From Albula goreensis (taxonomy: Eukaryota; Chordata; Actinopteri; Albuliformes; Albulidae), in the NCBI GenBank assembly GCA_022829145.1, contig CM040746.1, forward strand, positions 24,667,832 to 24,731,831: a stretch of 64,000 bases of DNA, read 5' to 3'. Below the pieces are notes generated by a model. It was not told where the DNA came from. It saw only the letters and a list, made by a program, of their open reading frames with translations, and did not search any database. Shown piece after piece: positions 48,401 through 60,140 of the stretch (position 1 is the stretch's first letter; each line of letters starts with the position of its first letter). The translations under genes were made by a program, and so were the position numbers.

Positions 48401-51133
48401 GCTGATTCTCAGCTAAAATAAAATGTAATGGCAGTGCCTGTCTACTGTGATCCCTCAACTGCTGGAAAAGTGAAGGGAGAGACAGAAACATTGAGATTTC
48501 CGTCAGATTCCACTGAATTGCTTATTTGGGCTGCTATTTGGCAGAGCTATTCAGAGTGCTGTCTGGCCTCACATGGGTCACCAAGACTGTGATGTGTAGT
48601 ATGGGTGTGATCTTTCCATCTTAAACCAAGGCTGTAACATTGTCCAATGTGATCAGAATAACAAGTCCTTACCTCCTTCATTTTATCATGTAAACTCTTG
48701 ATATTATATTTTAGCTTGAAGCATATTCCTCACTTTATACTCTGTATATAGTATATAGTACAAAAGATACTCTGGGAATGTCAACTATGTTGCGGAGTGA
48801 AGAGATTCCTCCTCTGCTGTGTTCATGAACTAACAAGCTTTTATCCACTTAATTGCACGGCACTGAAAATGCTGATGATAAGAAAGGGATTAGGAAGCTT
48901 GTTCTTACTAATTGAGCTTTCTAAGAGGGTCACAGCCCATGCAATTGTGTGAGAGAATCAAAAGCAAAATCACCATCCTGGAGGTCTACCACCCTGAAAA
49001 TCTATTGTAAACTCAATATGTGTAAAATGCACACCTACTTAAACAATTACAGTCACCCATTATCCATTCTGAAGCAGAGCATTTTTTCCAAATTCACACT
49101 GCAGCATGTATTATTTTTTGTACTCTGTATGTATATGTTGATTACAATTACAGGAATAGCGACAGAAACGCTATCTAATCTTCTGAGAGCTGAATTGAAC
49201 AATTGCATAGCTGTAGACGTCAGTAATGAGTAAGACACCATCATTAACACCTTATAGGCTTTGGAAAGTTAAACTCAAATGCAATCTACCATTGTTAGTT
49301 CCCTATCTCAATCTCAGGTTCTGTTGGAAGGCCTAACACCTTGATTGAGGAGCTGGGTGAGACATGAGAAGACAGGCACTGTGTGATTGAACTGCATGAG
49401 GCAGATTACGCTTTGAGATTCAGGGAGAAGCATTTCATTTGTGTTAATTATTAGGAAATGATGATTTGGTCTTTTTCATAACAGCACTTTTAGAAATAAA
49501 ATATGTGCTTCGACAGAGCAGAAGTTTTTTTTTATAAAACTAAATCATAAAGCTAAATCATCTTCCTTCTGCAATGAAAGAAATTTTCTTTTCTATACAT
49601 GTGTGAATTTGAATGTGACCTCATTTGGCACAGATAACTAACCCAGGCCCTTTTAGAATGGACTACTCTGAAGTACTTTTCTCTCTTTCTCCATTGCAAT
49701 GACCTGAAGTGTCCAGTGATTGACTAAGTGATTTTTGCCATACAGGATTCACCTGTCCATGCTCAATAGAACAGGAGCTGTCAACTCCATATTATCAGGC
49801 TCTTACAGATCATCTAAAAAGCATACATTTATTTTTTGGCAATCTTGGTTCCCTCAGATTTCTGAACTTGGATTTGGTAGGCTGATGTAGTTATCATTTC
49901 ATGCACCAACCATCCCATGTATTTCTCACCTAACAGAGATAGCAGTGGTGGATGATATTAATTTTCTACCCTGCTAATATTGAGAATGGGGCTGTGAGGT
50001 GTGGCTATTGTGTGCATGTCTTACCACAGCCAACCATAGAATTGTATAACTATTTCAAAGAAGGATTTGATGTTCCTTGATTGGCTGTTCGAACATTTCT
50101 TACAGCTGGTCAGATTGATTCTTCATCTAACCCTTATGGTCACCCTGCATATGAGCAAATAGCAGCTTCACATAGAAAAAGGGCATTTAAATTGCTGTTC
50201 ATCCTCCTTCCTTCACAAGGTGTGCAGAGAATGCAAAGCGTATATAAATCTGCTTTCTTCTACTGGAGTAAAATATTAAAGCATGTCACATACAGATTCT
50301 AAAGGGACTCTCCTGATTTCATTCTTTACACAAATTGTTGCATTTTCACAGTCTATTGAGAAACAATTGCCAGATTTGAGATTGATCTCAGTGTTTGTTC
50401 AGGGCCAAAGTCACACAAAAGAATCTGTACTTAAAAAAATAACTTGTTGTATGGGGACCACAAGCCACAGCAACATCATCATTTCCTCTTGGGGAATATC
50501 ATATCAGCTCCTAATGAAAGCAGATTTATGAGCGCATTCTCCTTCGTTTGAAAATGATTGTGTGAGGCCTTTTCTTTTAATTGTTGATTTCAATAAACCT
50601 TCAGCGCAAATGACATTGGACAAGTCATGCTCCTTACGTCATGTTCTCAGCAGCTGGGCTTCTTAATGTCAATGTTGCAGTGATTCTGTGATAGTGATAC
50701 TTGGTGCATGTTACAAGGTTTCTCTGAGACAGGTAAACTAACAAGGAGAGGTTCAGACTATAAACTGCCTTGTTATTTAGGAGGCACCACAAGACAGGAC
50801 TGTGGATGTTAACACAGTGCTGTAATTGCAGACTTGTTGCCTTCTCATTGGCTGGTACTGTCCCACTGCAGCTTATCTCAGTGTAGTTTAGTCCTAACAC
50901 ACTGCAAAGTCTGTGAATCCAGTAATGAGGGTGTAGTTTTCCAAATTTTGTCACTGTTGCAAACAGGGGTGGATAATCATGCTCAACACAAAGGTTGAAC
51001 ATGTCAGAGTATGTCTACCTCAGTAGAAGAGAGTGAGGACCATTGTAAAAACCTGTTGTTGCTCCATGGCTTATGTTTTGTCAGTTAAATGTATGTTATT
51101 CACTAACTGACTCCTAAAACAATTTTCAAATTG
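45493..51133. other. Intergenic DNA, nothing recognised
   Basis: AT-rich unique-looking sequence without exon-like frames. A complex region at about 48080-48470, with TAATT-type homeodomain-like words and low repeat content, looks like a regulatory candidate. Confidence 0.4.
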
Positions 51134-51157
51134 GTGTGTGTGTGTGTGTGTGTGTGT
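51134..51157. repeat. (GT)n microsatellite
   Basis: About 12 uninterrupted GT units. Confidence 0.95.
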
Positions 51158-52349
51158 TTACATGGCATTTGCTATTTTTGTCTCTGCAAAGAGTTAGGAA
51201 TATGTCCTGCTATGACAGAGATGTACAATTATTTAAATGCAGTTTAATATATAGTTGAGCTTTATTTTGTGGCAATGGTTTCATCTCTAGGAAAACCTCC
51301 CATGAAGTGTGAAGGCGTAAGTGAGTCTTTTGAGGCTGTTTGGTGAAGAATTTCTACTTGAGAATGTATGAACATACGTTATACTATTGTGTAGTACATG
51401 TAGCTATTTTAAATGCAGAAATTAGCATTTTGCAACAGCTCTCCTTCTGCAAGAAACAAAAAACTAAATACAATGTAGACATATTTATGTATTACATTCA
51501 TAAATTAGTTTTGATCCTGATGTAGGGTTCCTACACCTGGAAAAACACCAGGAGGTTTTTCCTCAAGACATATTCTGTGTGATGTATAAGTATGAGAGTC
51601 TGTGGTACTCATGAGAATGTTGTATTTGTGCATCTATGTTAGCATCTACTGTAGACATTTCTAAAGCAGCCCAATATTTAAGTGAAGTTTCAGAGAGGGA
51701 TTAGAAGTATACTTTAATCTCACCTTTTGGCAAATGATAACTATAGACGGAGATCCTGTAGCTGTATTTGCATTATTTTACTTTCTCTTCTCAGAGGGCA
51801 TGCGCCTTTCCCTTGGGGTGGGTGGGTTTATTAACAGCAGGGTTTAATTGGCATGTGTGCAGGTCAATATGGTAATCTGATCCTCAAGGCAGGATTACTG
51901 TGAACCACTAATCACCTGTTTTACCCCAGCATGGTTCTCTGCCTGTACTTCCTCAGAGTGGTGGATCTTCCTCCACTGCCTACTGTGGAACTGCTCAAGT
52001 CCTGTAATTACCGTTCAGTATGCCTGTTACATCAATGTGGAGAGAGGGTCCACTATTCAAGTACAAACCATCACTTCCAAATTACCTTTATGGCAAACTG
52101 TGCTGGGCCTATGCATTTGCACAAAGTCTTTTCCAGTGCACTGAGAGTGGCAATTTTAAAATATTTAAACCAGCCACAGAATGGGTTTTAAAAATAAAAA
52201 TTGCACAAGTAGCCCAGTCCACACTATCAATTGTTGATTAAACCTGCAGAAAACCATAACTAGCTTGCTGCTTATTACTTTTATCTGATTCTATTTTTTT
52301 TCACCTGTTTGATTGATAGGTATGTACATTGGACAGGTTGGTGATGATA
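51158..52349. other. Intergenic DNA, nothing firm
   Basis: No exon or RNA gene identified. A short nested foldback occurs at about 51520-51570 (GTAGGGTTCCTAC and GGAAAAAC…GTTTTTCC). Confidence 0.4.
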
Positions 52350-52668
52350 CAGCTGAGGCCCATGCATTTTCTGTCATTTGCTTGAGATTTTAATATAGAC
52401 TTGCAGACATCTTTTGTATTATTGTCATGCTGTATGACCCAGTTTTCCTTCAGCTTCAGTGAACGATATGCCCGGACATTCTCTTATTTATTTCTCTGAT
52501 ACAGAGCAGAATTCATAGTTTTTTCAATGATGGCAAATGATGCAGGTCCCATTGCCCTCAAAGCATCCCAAAACTATGCCACTAACACTACCATCCTTTG
52601 CTGTTGGAATGATGGTTTTTTACTATGGAGTGCAGCCTTTGGTTTTTGCTTAAGAAGAGGAGCACTAA

Positions 52669-52680
<12 letters not shown>
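52350..52680 (-). pseudogene. Decayed Tc1/mariner-type transposase fragment
   Basis: On the minus strand the DNA follows the order of a Tc1-like DDE transposase. A GGTAGTGTTAGTGGCATAG word corresponds to the usual Gly-Ser-Val-Met-Val-Trp-Gly region. It is followed by a frame reading GPASFAIIEKTMNSALYQ (about 52552-52499), a stop, and then ENVRAYRSLKL and WVIQHDNNTKDVCKSIL, which matches the family motif of Gln-His/Gln-Asp-Asn with the catalytic Asp. The two halves are in different frames and an in-frame TAA is present, so it is inactive. Both ends are lost and no inverted terminal repeats were found. It abuts a TA/T low-complexity run. Confidence 0.65.

Positions 52681-52738
<58 letters not shown>
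52673..52738. repeat. (TA)n followed by T(28)
   Basis: About 19 TA units (52673-52710) run straight into 28 T residues (52711-52738). Confidence 0.98.
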
Positions 52739-52741
<3 letters not shown>

Positions 52742-54161
52742 TTCAGACACAAAAGACCTAGCCTAATGTGAAAATATGCAGAAAGTCAGACAGAGTCCAA
52801 ATATTTCTTCATGATACAGCTGGAGTGAAACCAAGCGTACAGAATGAGTCTCTGTGTCTGAGTTACTACTGTTCAACCTGCCAAGAACATTTTTTTGGAG
52901 TTAATAATGCACACCAGTGGCTTTGAAGAATTACAAATAGTAGGAATTTAGTTTGTTTTTGGGGACATATGATCTCTGCAACTGAGAGATTTCATGTGGT
53001 TTTGCTGCTGGAGCTTGTCTTGAAATCCAGTTGGACTCAGGTGACCATGTTATCACCCGCAAAAGGCAGCTAAGAATTAATGTGTGTTTTATACTCAGAC
53101 ACTTTTAGAATGGTGTCTACAAATACAACAACAATTCAAATCCATTTTGTTGTTCATGGTATACTTTGGTATATTTAGAAAAATTATTGTGAAATTGTGC
53201 TTCAGATGAGGCCCTTGAACATAGTTGGGAACCAGTGCTACAATCGGCATGTGATTAGTACAATAGGGAGGCTATTCCCATTGAGGGCCCATGTGTGTCT
53301 GTCAGAACAATGGGAAAACCAATATCTCCGCTCATGGCTAAATCCTTTGGCTGGGCCCTCCCTCTGTGATTTGCAGTGTTTGCATTAGAGGTCGACCCTT
53401 ATGGATTTTCCAAGGCTGATGCTGATACCAATGTTTTACAAAGCAGTAAAGCAGTGAGGCTTTCTCTCAGCTCTTAAATTCATGTTTAAAAATAGTTTCT
53501 ATATCAATTATGTGATGTGAATATTATGCCAGCTGACATACCTTTGTAGAATTTTAAACTTTACTGTGGATGAATAAACGTTAAAAAATATTTATTTGCA
53601 GTAGTCTGCTCTGAAGCAATTATATTGATTTTACATGACAACAATAGACTCAGAGCTTGAATTTTAAGTTCTAAACCAGTCAAAATACAGTGATCTTAGA
53701 CATTTACTGAAATTGAGTTTTCCATATTCCAGAGATATTTGTTTGATGCTTGATTGTTAAAAGTGGTTATAACATGCTCAATTCAGGCTTTTCACAGTGA
53801 AGTGCAAAAAGGTTTTTATAGAAATTCTCACATTTCAGATGAGTCCTCCATCTGTACATGGTCCCTCACTCATCACTTGCTCACTAAACTTCATCCTCTT
53901 CCATCCTGAATGACCAAGTGTTTAGTAAGGTTGGAACCCTATAGGCTACAGATTCAGCCTCCTTGTTCTCTCAGAAGATGATGAAGAACAAAGCAATGAG
54001 TAAAGGTGGTACGCAGGATTAACAATAAGACTGCCACTGAAATTGTAACCAATACAAAGTAGAAATCTAGGCCCCTAACATGTAGCTACTAATAAAACAA
54101 TCAAGAGTCAGGTCTGCAAAAGTGTTGGTCTAAGTAAATTATGCAGACATACCTTTTGTAG
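52739..54161. other. Intergenic DNA with a possible dispersed-repeat fragment
   Basis: Around 53385-53450 the words TTAGAGGTCGACC, TATGGATTTTCCAAGG and GATGCTGATACC resemble the terminal part of a dispersed vertebrate/fish repeat (usually AGAGGTCGACCGAT… with GCCGATACCGAT). The rest is AT-rich and unassigned. Confidence 0.35.
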
Positions 54162-55220
54162 CAAAGTGAGGATGTCAGCTTAACTTGTATCTCTTGTAAA
54201 TTACTGGAAGCCATCATTGGGGACAGTTTGGAATTGTTCTTGGAACAAAATGGTATCTTAAACGATACCCAGCATGGTTTTCGCAGAGGGAGGTCATGCT
54301 TAACAAATCTCCTGGACTTTTTTGAGGAAGCTACAGCATGTTTAGATGCAAACCAAGCTTATGACATTATCTATTTTGACTTCCAAAAGGCATTCGACAA
54401 AGTTCCGCATGATAGGCTCATAGAGAAAATGAAATCTGCAGGAATATCAGGAGCTATCACTGAGTGGGTTCGAAGTTGGCTGGCTGGTAGAAAGCAGAGT
54501 GTAACTGTTGGAGGAATTGTTTCAGAACAGGGTCCTGTGAGAAGTGGAGTCCCGCAGGGATCGGTGTTGGGGCCTCTGCTTTTCCTTATTTGCATAAATG
54601 ATCTTGATGCAGGGGTTAGTAGTAAAATAGTAAAATTTGCAGATGACACAAAACTGGGGGGTCTAGCGAATAGTATAGAATCAACTAAGGTAATACAAGA
54701 GGACCTAAACAGCATCCATAAGTGGGCAGATACCTGGCAGATGACATTCAACTTAACTAAATGTAAAGTCTTGCATGTGGGCAACAAGAACAATAGACGA
54801 GACTACTTCATGGGAGGAAGTAAACTAGATTGTGCTCAATTTGAAAAAGACTTGGGAGTAATAGTTGACCAAAGCCTAACAGAATCTAGGCAGTGTGCTG
54901 TAGCAGTAAAAAAGGCCACCAGGGTGATGGGATATATAGCCAAAAGTATTGATTATAAATCTAAGGAGGTTATATTAAAATTATACAATGCTTTAGTTAG
55001 ACCACACTTGGAATACTGTGTGCAGTTCTGGGCACCGCACTATAAGAAAGATATCGAGGCTCTTGAAAAAGTACAAAGGAGGGCAACTAAATTAGTTCCT
55101 GGCATGAAACATAAAAGCTACGAGGCAAGACTAAAGTTATTTAACCTATTTAGACTCAGCAAGAGGAGACTAAGGGGTGATTTAATAGAGGTTTTTAAAT
55201 TTATAAAGGGACTCAAGTGA
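54162..55220 (+). mobile_element. LINE (non-LTR retrotransposon) reverse-transcriptase fragment
   Basis: An open frame runs from 54162 to the TGA at 55218-55220, about 352 codons without a break. It enters inside the RT domain (VSLTCISCKLLEAII) and has the fingers motif GFRRGRSCLTNLLDF, motif A with FDFQKAFDKVP, motif B with SGVPQGSVLGPLL, and motif C with the catalytic pair in KFADDTKL. The thumb-side stretch (WADTWQMTFNLTKCKVLHVG) follows, then LYNALVRPHLEYCVQFW and RRLRGDLIEVFKFIKGL. This pattern is the Jockey/CR1/Rex1 group of vertebrate LINEs; the exact clade is not resolved. There is no endonuclease or ORF1 upstream, and the frame stops before the usual C-terminus and 3' tail, so it is truncated at both ends. 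Catalytic residues are intact and the copy looks fairly young. Confidence 0.93.
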
Positions 55221-55813
55221 CAGAACTCTTTGCAACTGCGTGTATGACAAACATTGGAGCCTGAAGTTGGCAAGCTCACTAGCTGTCTACAGGTAATAAT
55301 GATGCTATCAACCTTCTGTGTATGTTAACTAATGAGAGCTATCTTTTCCAGCACAGTATGCATGCTCCAGAGCTTGAACATAAATATGGTATTACTTATT
55401 GGCAAATATTATTTTATTTGGATTAAGTACAGTAATATTTTTGAGCTTTTCAGTGAAGTTCTCTGTCAGATGCAACAACTCAGCAACTGACTGTGTTGCT
55501 TTAAGAGAACATTTGCTCATTAGCAACTCACACTGTTTGAAGTCAAGTAGGCTTAGTACTTGTTAGAATGCCAAAAATCTGCTTGTACTTTTATAATGAA
55601 CCAATTAATGCATGGCTATTGACCTTTAATATTTTCTTCAACATTCACAGTACAATAGCAAAGGAAATGCATTTGGATGTTAAAATTTGGTTCACATTAT
55701 TACCCACTGTTCATTTGGTACACTGTGTAAAGATGTCCTCATTGAATACAGTATCTGTGGTATTGTTTTTGTAATGTACTGTATCATTGTATGAAAGGGG
55801 GATGATTAGGTGG
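55221..55813. other. Intergenic DNA between LINE fragment and foldback element
   Basis: AT-rich, no recognisable gene. The missing LINE 3' end was looked for here and not found. Confidence 0.4.
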
Positions 55814-56150
55814 TGTAGCAGCCAATAATGTAATAACTACCATTAATGTAATAACTGTCAATAACATAATAATTTTTCAGTTTTTAATGTAATCAATAAT
55901 GTTGATAATGTAATAACTTACCAATAATGTAATACAATTTCTGAACCAAAAACTACATAATTTTTGTCCCATAATGTAATAAATTATTACATTATTGACT
56001 GGTTATTACATTTTTAACTGGGTTAAAAAAAATTAAAAATGTAATAATTTGAGCCAATCATGTAATAATATTATTAACAACAATAGAAAAATTATTACGT
56101 TATTGGCAGTTATTACATTGATGGTAATTAGTACATTATTGGCTGCTACA
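55814..56150. mobile_element. 337-bp full-length foldback MITE
   Basis: Almost the whole element is one palindrome. It begins TGTAGCAGCCAATAATGTA and ends in the reverse complement of the same word at 56150. Arms pair with few mismatches inward, through words such as AATGTAATAACT and ATAACATAATAATTTTTC. They meet at AATGTAATAA-A-TTATTACATT, centred at about 55982, the geometric middle. The interior is made of repeated TAATGTAATAA units. No coding capacity. Family is not identified and no clear target-site duplication was seen. Confidence 0.85.
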
Positions 56151-58739
56151 TTTTTTTTTTTTTTTACCAGGATGCTAGGTATATTTAGTTATTTATTTTT
56201 GTACAGAAAGATGTTTTCCCATTCGGCATTTTCCTGTTTGTTGCTGTTTATGATCAAGGCTGGTCAACTGAATTTGGACATGGCAATCTTGTGTGAAATC
56301 ATGAACATGAATTGCAATGAGTAAATGAATACATGTCCTCCAGTGCAAAAGAAAATAACATATAAAAATGTGAGCTGGATCTGGCCCTGAGTGTGAGATG
56401 TAATCAGGTAAGGGGAAGTGTGTATGAATGTGTGCAGCAGCCTAACTGGGCCTGTGCCTCCCTGAGAAGTGCAGTCAGCAGCCCAGACATTGTTTGTACA
56501 GGTTCCCCAATTCTTGGACAGTCCTGGCAAGAAATGTATCATTACCTATGCAGGCTTTTACCTCACTCTGTAAAAAAAGTTCCACCCAAACCCCCAAAAA
56601 CACCTCTTAAATAAACCCACTAAATGAGCACACTGCATATAGTGGTGTGCCAGGGACTCTGACTCAGCACAAAACAGACAGCCCTCCCCAGCCCTGTGGT
56701 CCAGGTGTGAAGTGTGTGCATGCCTCCCAGACCACCTGAGAGCATCTGCGGAAAACCACACTCCTCTCTGACCGATGGGATGGTGAATGTTAGCACAGTG
56801 TTTCTTCCCAGCCTGATGCTGCTAGCACTGAGGAGTGGCCGGAAGTTGGGTGTGACCATCTGTCATTTATACCACAGGACTGTAGGAGATTTGACAGAAA
56901 GCATCATACAGTACCTGTGTAAGATTTTTAACTTAACACTCATTAAAATTTTTCTCCAAAAGGGAAAGCTGAAGTTAATCCTTACACAAGCTTCCCATTG
57001 ACAAGCAGAGAGCTGATTTAATGTGCATGAGGATACAGCTAATATGTTTCTCCAGATGCTCTTTAGAACTAGGGCACATAGACCTCACCCCTTCCTCTGA
57101 GTATCAGTTTCCCCACCAGTTTCCCTTCCCTGCCTGCATCCATCCAATGCTGGATAGTCTAATCATTGTTTACTCAGTTTATATACTCTAGGACAACAAC
57201 CTAAATAGCACATATTAGAATGCTCATCACCAGTGCAATGAGGCATTGCAGAGTTTTTGCTCTCATTAAATAGGGTATATGGGATTTTAATGTAGCGTGA
57301 TAAGGTACTGCCAGATTGTGGGTAGCCCTGCTGTTTAGGAACCATTCTGGTGGGCCAATGCTGCCACCTGGTGGTCAGTTTGTTAAATATTCTGTCCTTT
57401 GTATGGATAAATCTTAGAGATCTGTTTTTGCAGTGTGGACGAAACAGCTGATGTCCTGAGGTTCTTGTGTGGTGTATCTGCCAAATAAAGCTGTTCTCAG
57501 TGCATTGATGTTAGCAAGAAATTGATTACTCACACTACCAATGCCAACTGTCAAACAGTTACAGCAGAGCTGTGTCTACCTCTGTAGATTAAACACTTAT
57601 TTTGTTTACCAGGCACATCCTGTCTGTCTGTATATCTTGTAGAAAATGTGCAGTCATTTGGCTTTACTGTACAGCAGATGGCCTGCAGAGAGAGATTTTT
57701 AAATGACTAAAATCTGTTCAAAAGCACTCTCACCCCAACATTTGAAATATAGGTCATACTTATCTCTGGTATTTTTTAAATCCTGTTCAATAGAGAAATA
57801 AAAATATTTTGATATTTTTATATTTTGATAATGCCCTTTTCCGAAATTATGATGGGAACTACCAAATTCAGGTAGCATAGTCATGCATGCACACATGCAT
57901 GCACCCACACGTACCTGCATGCACCCACATATGTGCACATGCATGCAAAATCCAAGAAATGAATGTGCTGGAGTGTATAATCTTTCCAGCTTCTAAATGG
58001 ACTAGGAAAAGCTTCATCACCACAAAGATATGAATCTTATTGTACTTGTGATATATGATATAAATAGACTGGGTCACTATATTTGTGTGAAGATGAGTGA
58101 TGTGGCTGGTTGAGTTAGGAAGTTAGGACAGGCTGTGCTGTCTCCCTGCGAAGATTGAAATGTAGCAGATCCTTGTTCCAAATCACAAATTCAATTGCCT
58201 CTCATATATTCTGATGAATATTTAGCTGAATATCCTGCTGCCTTAGGGAAAACCATTCTTCAACAGTTACATGTAATGCTTTTGTAATACATAAACCACT
58301 TAGCCTCTAATGTGTCAATTTATGAGATTACTTCTATAATAATGTGTAAGACATCTGCATTTGTTTGAAAAGTCTTTTTACTGCAGTTAATGGGTTGACA
58401 AAAAATTTATCTTTCTGAATTTTATGGTTATTAGGATCTACAAGACATTCTCTAATGTGCTAAATTATGTTGAAACTGAATTTTTTTAATGTTGAGTCCC
58501 ATGACATTTGTATGTCTATTGCAATCTCAGTTCTAATGCAATGATTTAGCAATGAAGACATAAAACATCACAAATTAAAAGAGAAAACATATCTTGGGAA
58601 ATATGTTGAACTCCCTAATTTACTGGTGTTAGATAAAAGCTACACATATTTATACATACATGAATAAATGTGTGTGTGTGTGTGTGTGAATGTATTTAAA
58701 ATAAAAAAGAATGTCCAGGAGAGGCTGCTACAACAGTGA
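56151..58739. other. Intergenic DNA, nothing firm
   Basis: It includes a T run at 56151-56164, an alternating purine-pyrimidine patch at about 57882-57948 and a short (GT)n at 58670-58688. No exons recognised. Confidence 0.4.
57882..57948. repeat. CATGCA/CACCCA alternating simple repeat
   Basis: CATGCATGCACACATGCATG-type units, interrupted by CACCCACA; mostly alternating purine-pyrimidine. Confidence 0.8.
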
Positions 58740-59340
58740 AAACATTTTATTTATTTCCCTCCTTAGAGTCAGGGTGCTGCAAGGACTGAATTGCACACAG
58801 AAGTGAAAATAAACCAAAGTTTATTTCAGCCAAAATCAAGTCCACAATCCAAAAATCAGGGTAAAAAACAGGCAGAGTTCAAAACCAGAAGGACATGGCA
58901 GAAGTACCAAAATACAATCCAAAAGACAAAAAGGGAAAAACAAGTGGAGGTTAAAAACAAGGAAAACTCAGCAATCAAACACAAATCGGAATCCAAAACA
59001 TGAGAAAATGGGAAACAGGCAAAAGTCAAACCAGAGATCACACAGGAACAGAAAGGTTTGTTGCACAACAGAAAGTAAAAACAAACGGAGACAAATGTAC
59101 GCCGAACAAAGGACAAGGCAGAGTATAAAAGCACAGAGGACTAACAAGCAAACAAGACACAGGTGAACAACAGGGCAGGTGAAACAAATTGGCAATCAGG
59201 TAATGAGGAGGAAGGCGGGGCAGACACAAGGGCAAACAAAAACAAAAGCACATAGACCAGGGGGAACAAAGGAAAAGAAAACACACGAACACAGTCAAAC
59301 AAAACCGAAAAAAAAAACACCTGACAAACACAGCAAATAC
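58740..59340 (-). mobile_element. LTR-like fossil, candidate solo LTR
   Basis: About 600 bp with strong strand asymmetry: the + strand is A-rich and T-poor. Read on the minus strand it has the look of a fish LTR: pyrimidine-rich start, a TATA-like word near 59125, and near the other end GGCTGAAATAAACTTTGG, a polyadenylation-type signal. No internal coding region or second LTR is present, so a solo LTR, probably Gypsy-type, is the best guess. Ends are approximate, and a non-LTR origin is possible. Confidence 0.45.
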
Positions 59341-59649
59341 TGAGTCAGTTGTTGCGTCACCAATATTAGCAATATTGTGATAGGAACTTAAAATGTGAAG
59401 CTTGTACTTGAACAGGCAGGAGTGGGACATACAGTAACACTATGAAATTATGACTTCATGACATGAAAAATTCTCTTAACTGCCTTAATTACCTGAAAAG
59501 CATTCATCCTGAATAATATGTAGGACAGCTTGAGCTGTTATTCCTGAAATATTTCTGAACATATGTGAATAATACATTATGCGTTGTAGCATGACTCAAC
59601 AGGCTTCAGTGTCAATTAATCATGTTTCACCATCTCATGTTTCATATGA
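59341..59649. other. Intergenic DNA, nothing recognised
   Basis: AT-rich, no repeat or gene seen. Confidence 0.4.
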
Positions 59650-60140
59650 AATAAGAAATCACTTCAGTTATGATTACTAAGGCTTAATCTGTGGTTGACT
59701 GCAGTACAGTCATAATTGCCATAGCTTCAGACCAAATTGTTTGAAATGAAATATCATTTACCTCAGTTGTGATTACCTCAACTTCAGTCATGATAAATGA
59801 GTTACATTTTCTTTGATTTCACTTGCAAATATTTGGACTCGAGCCAGTGTTACCAGGACTTCAATTACAACTCAGTCAATCAGACTTCTGTCTGAATACA
59901 TGGGCTTCAGCCTCGCTTCCTTGGGCTTCAGTCACAGCAACGCTGGCTTCAGTCATGACTACCTGGGCTTCAGCCATGGGTTTAGATCCCATTGCCTGGG
60001 CTTGTTGGCCTATAATTCAGTTTCAGTTACCTTGGATTTTTCTGGGATTACTGCAAATGCAGCATCAATTACCTGAAGGTGGTCACAATAGCCTCAACTT
60101 CAGGCACTATTACCTGCATTTCAGGCCCAACTACTGCCTC
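59650..60140. repeat. Degenerate ~25-30-bp minisatellite
   Basis: The unit approximates CTTCAGTCATGATTACCTGG. Copies include CTTCAGTTATGATTACTAAG, CCTCAGTTGTGATTACCTCA, CTTCAGTCATGATAAATGAG, CTTCAGTCATGACTACCTGG and CTTCAGGCACTATTACCTGC. The best-preserved part is 59925-59980. Long frames across it are a by-product of the repeat. Confidence 0.75.

Noticed and set aside
54371-54793. 140-codon minus-strand frame
   Set aside because: Antisense shadow of the LINE reverse-transcriptase frame.
59038-59430. 130-codon minus-strand frame rich in Cys, Phe and Leu
   Set aside because: Falls in the pyrimidine-rich strand of the LTR-like fossil; its composition reflects base skew.
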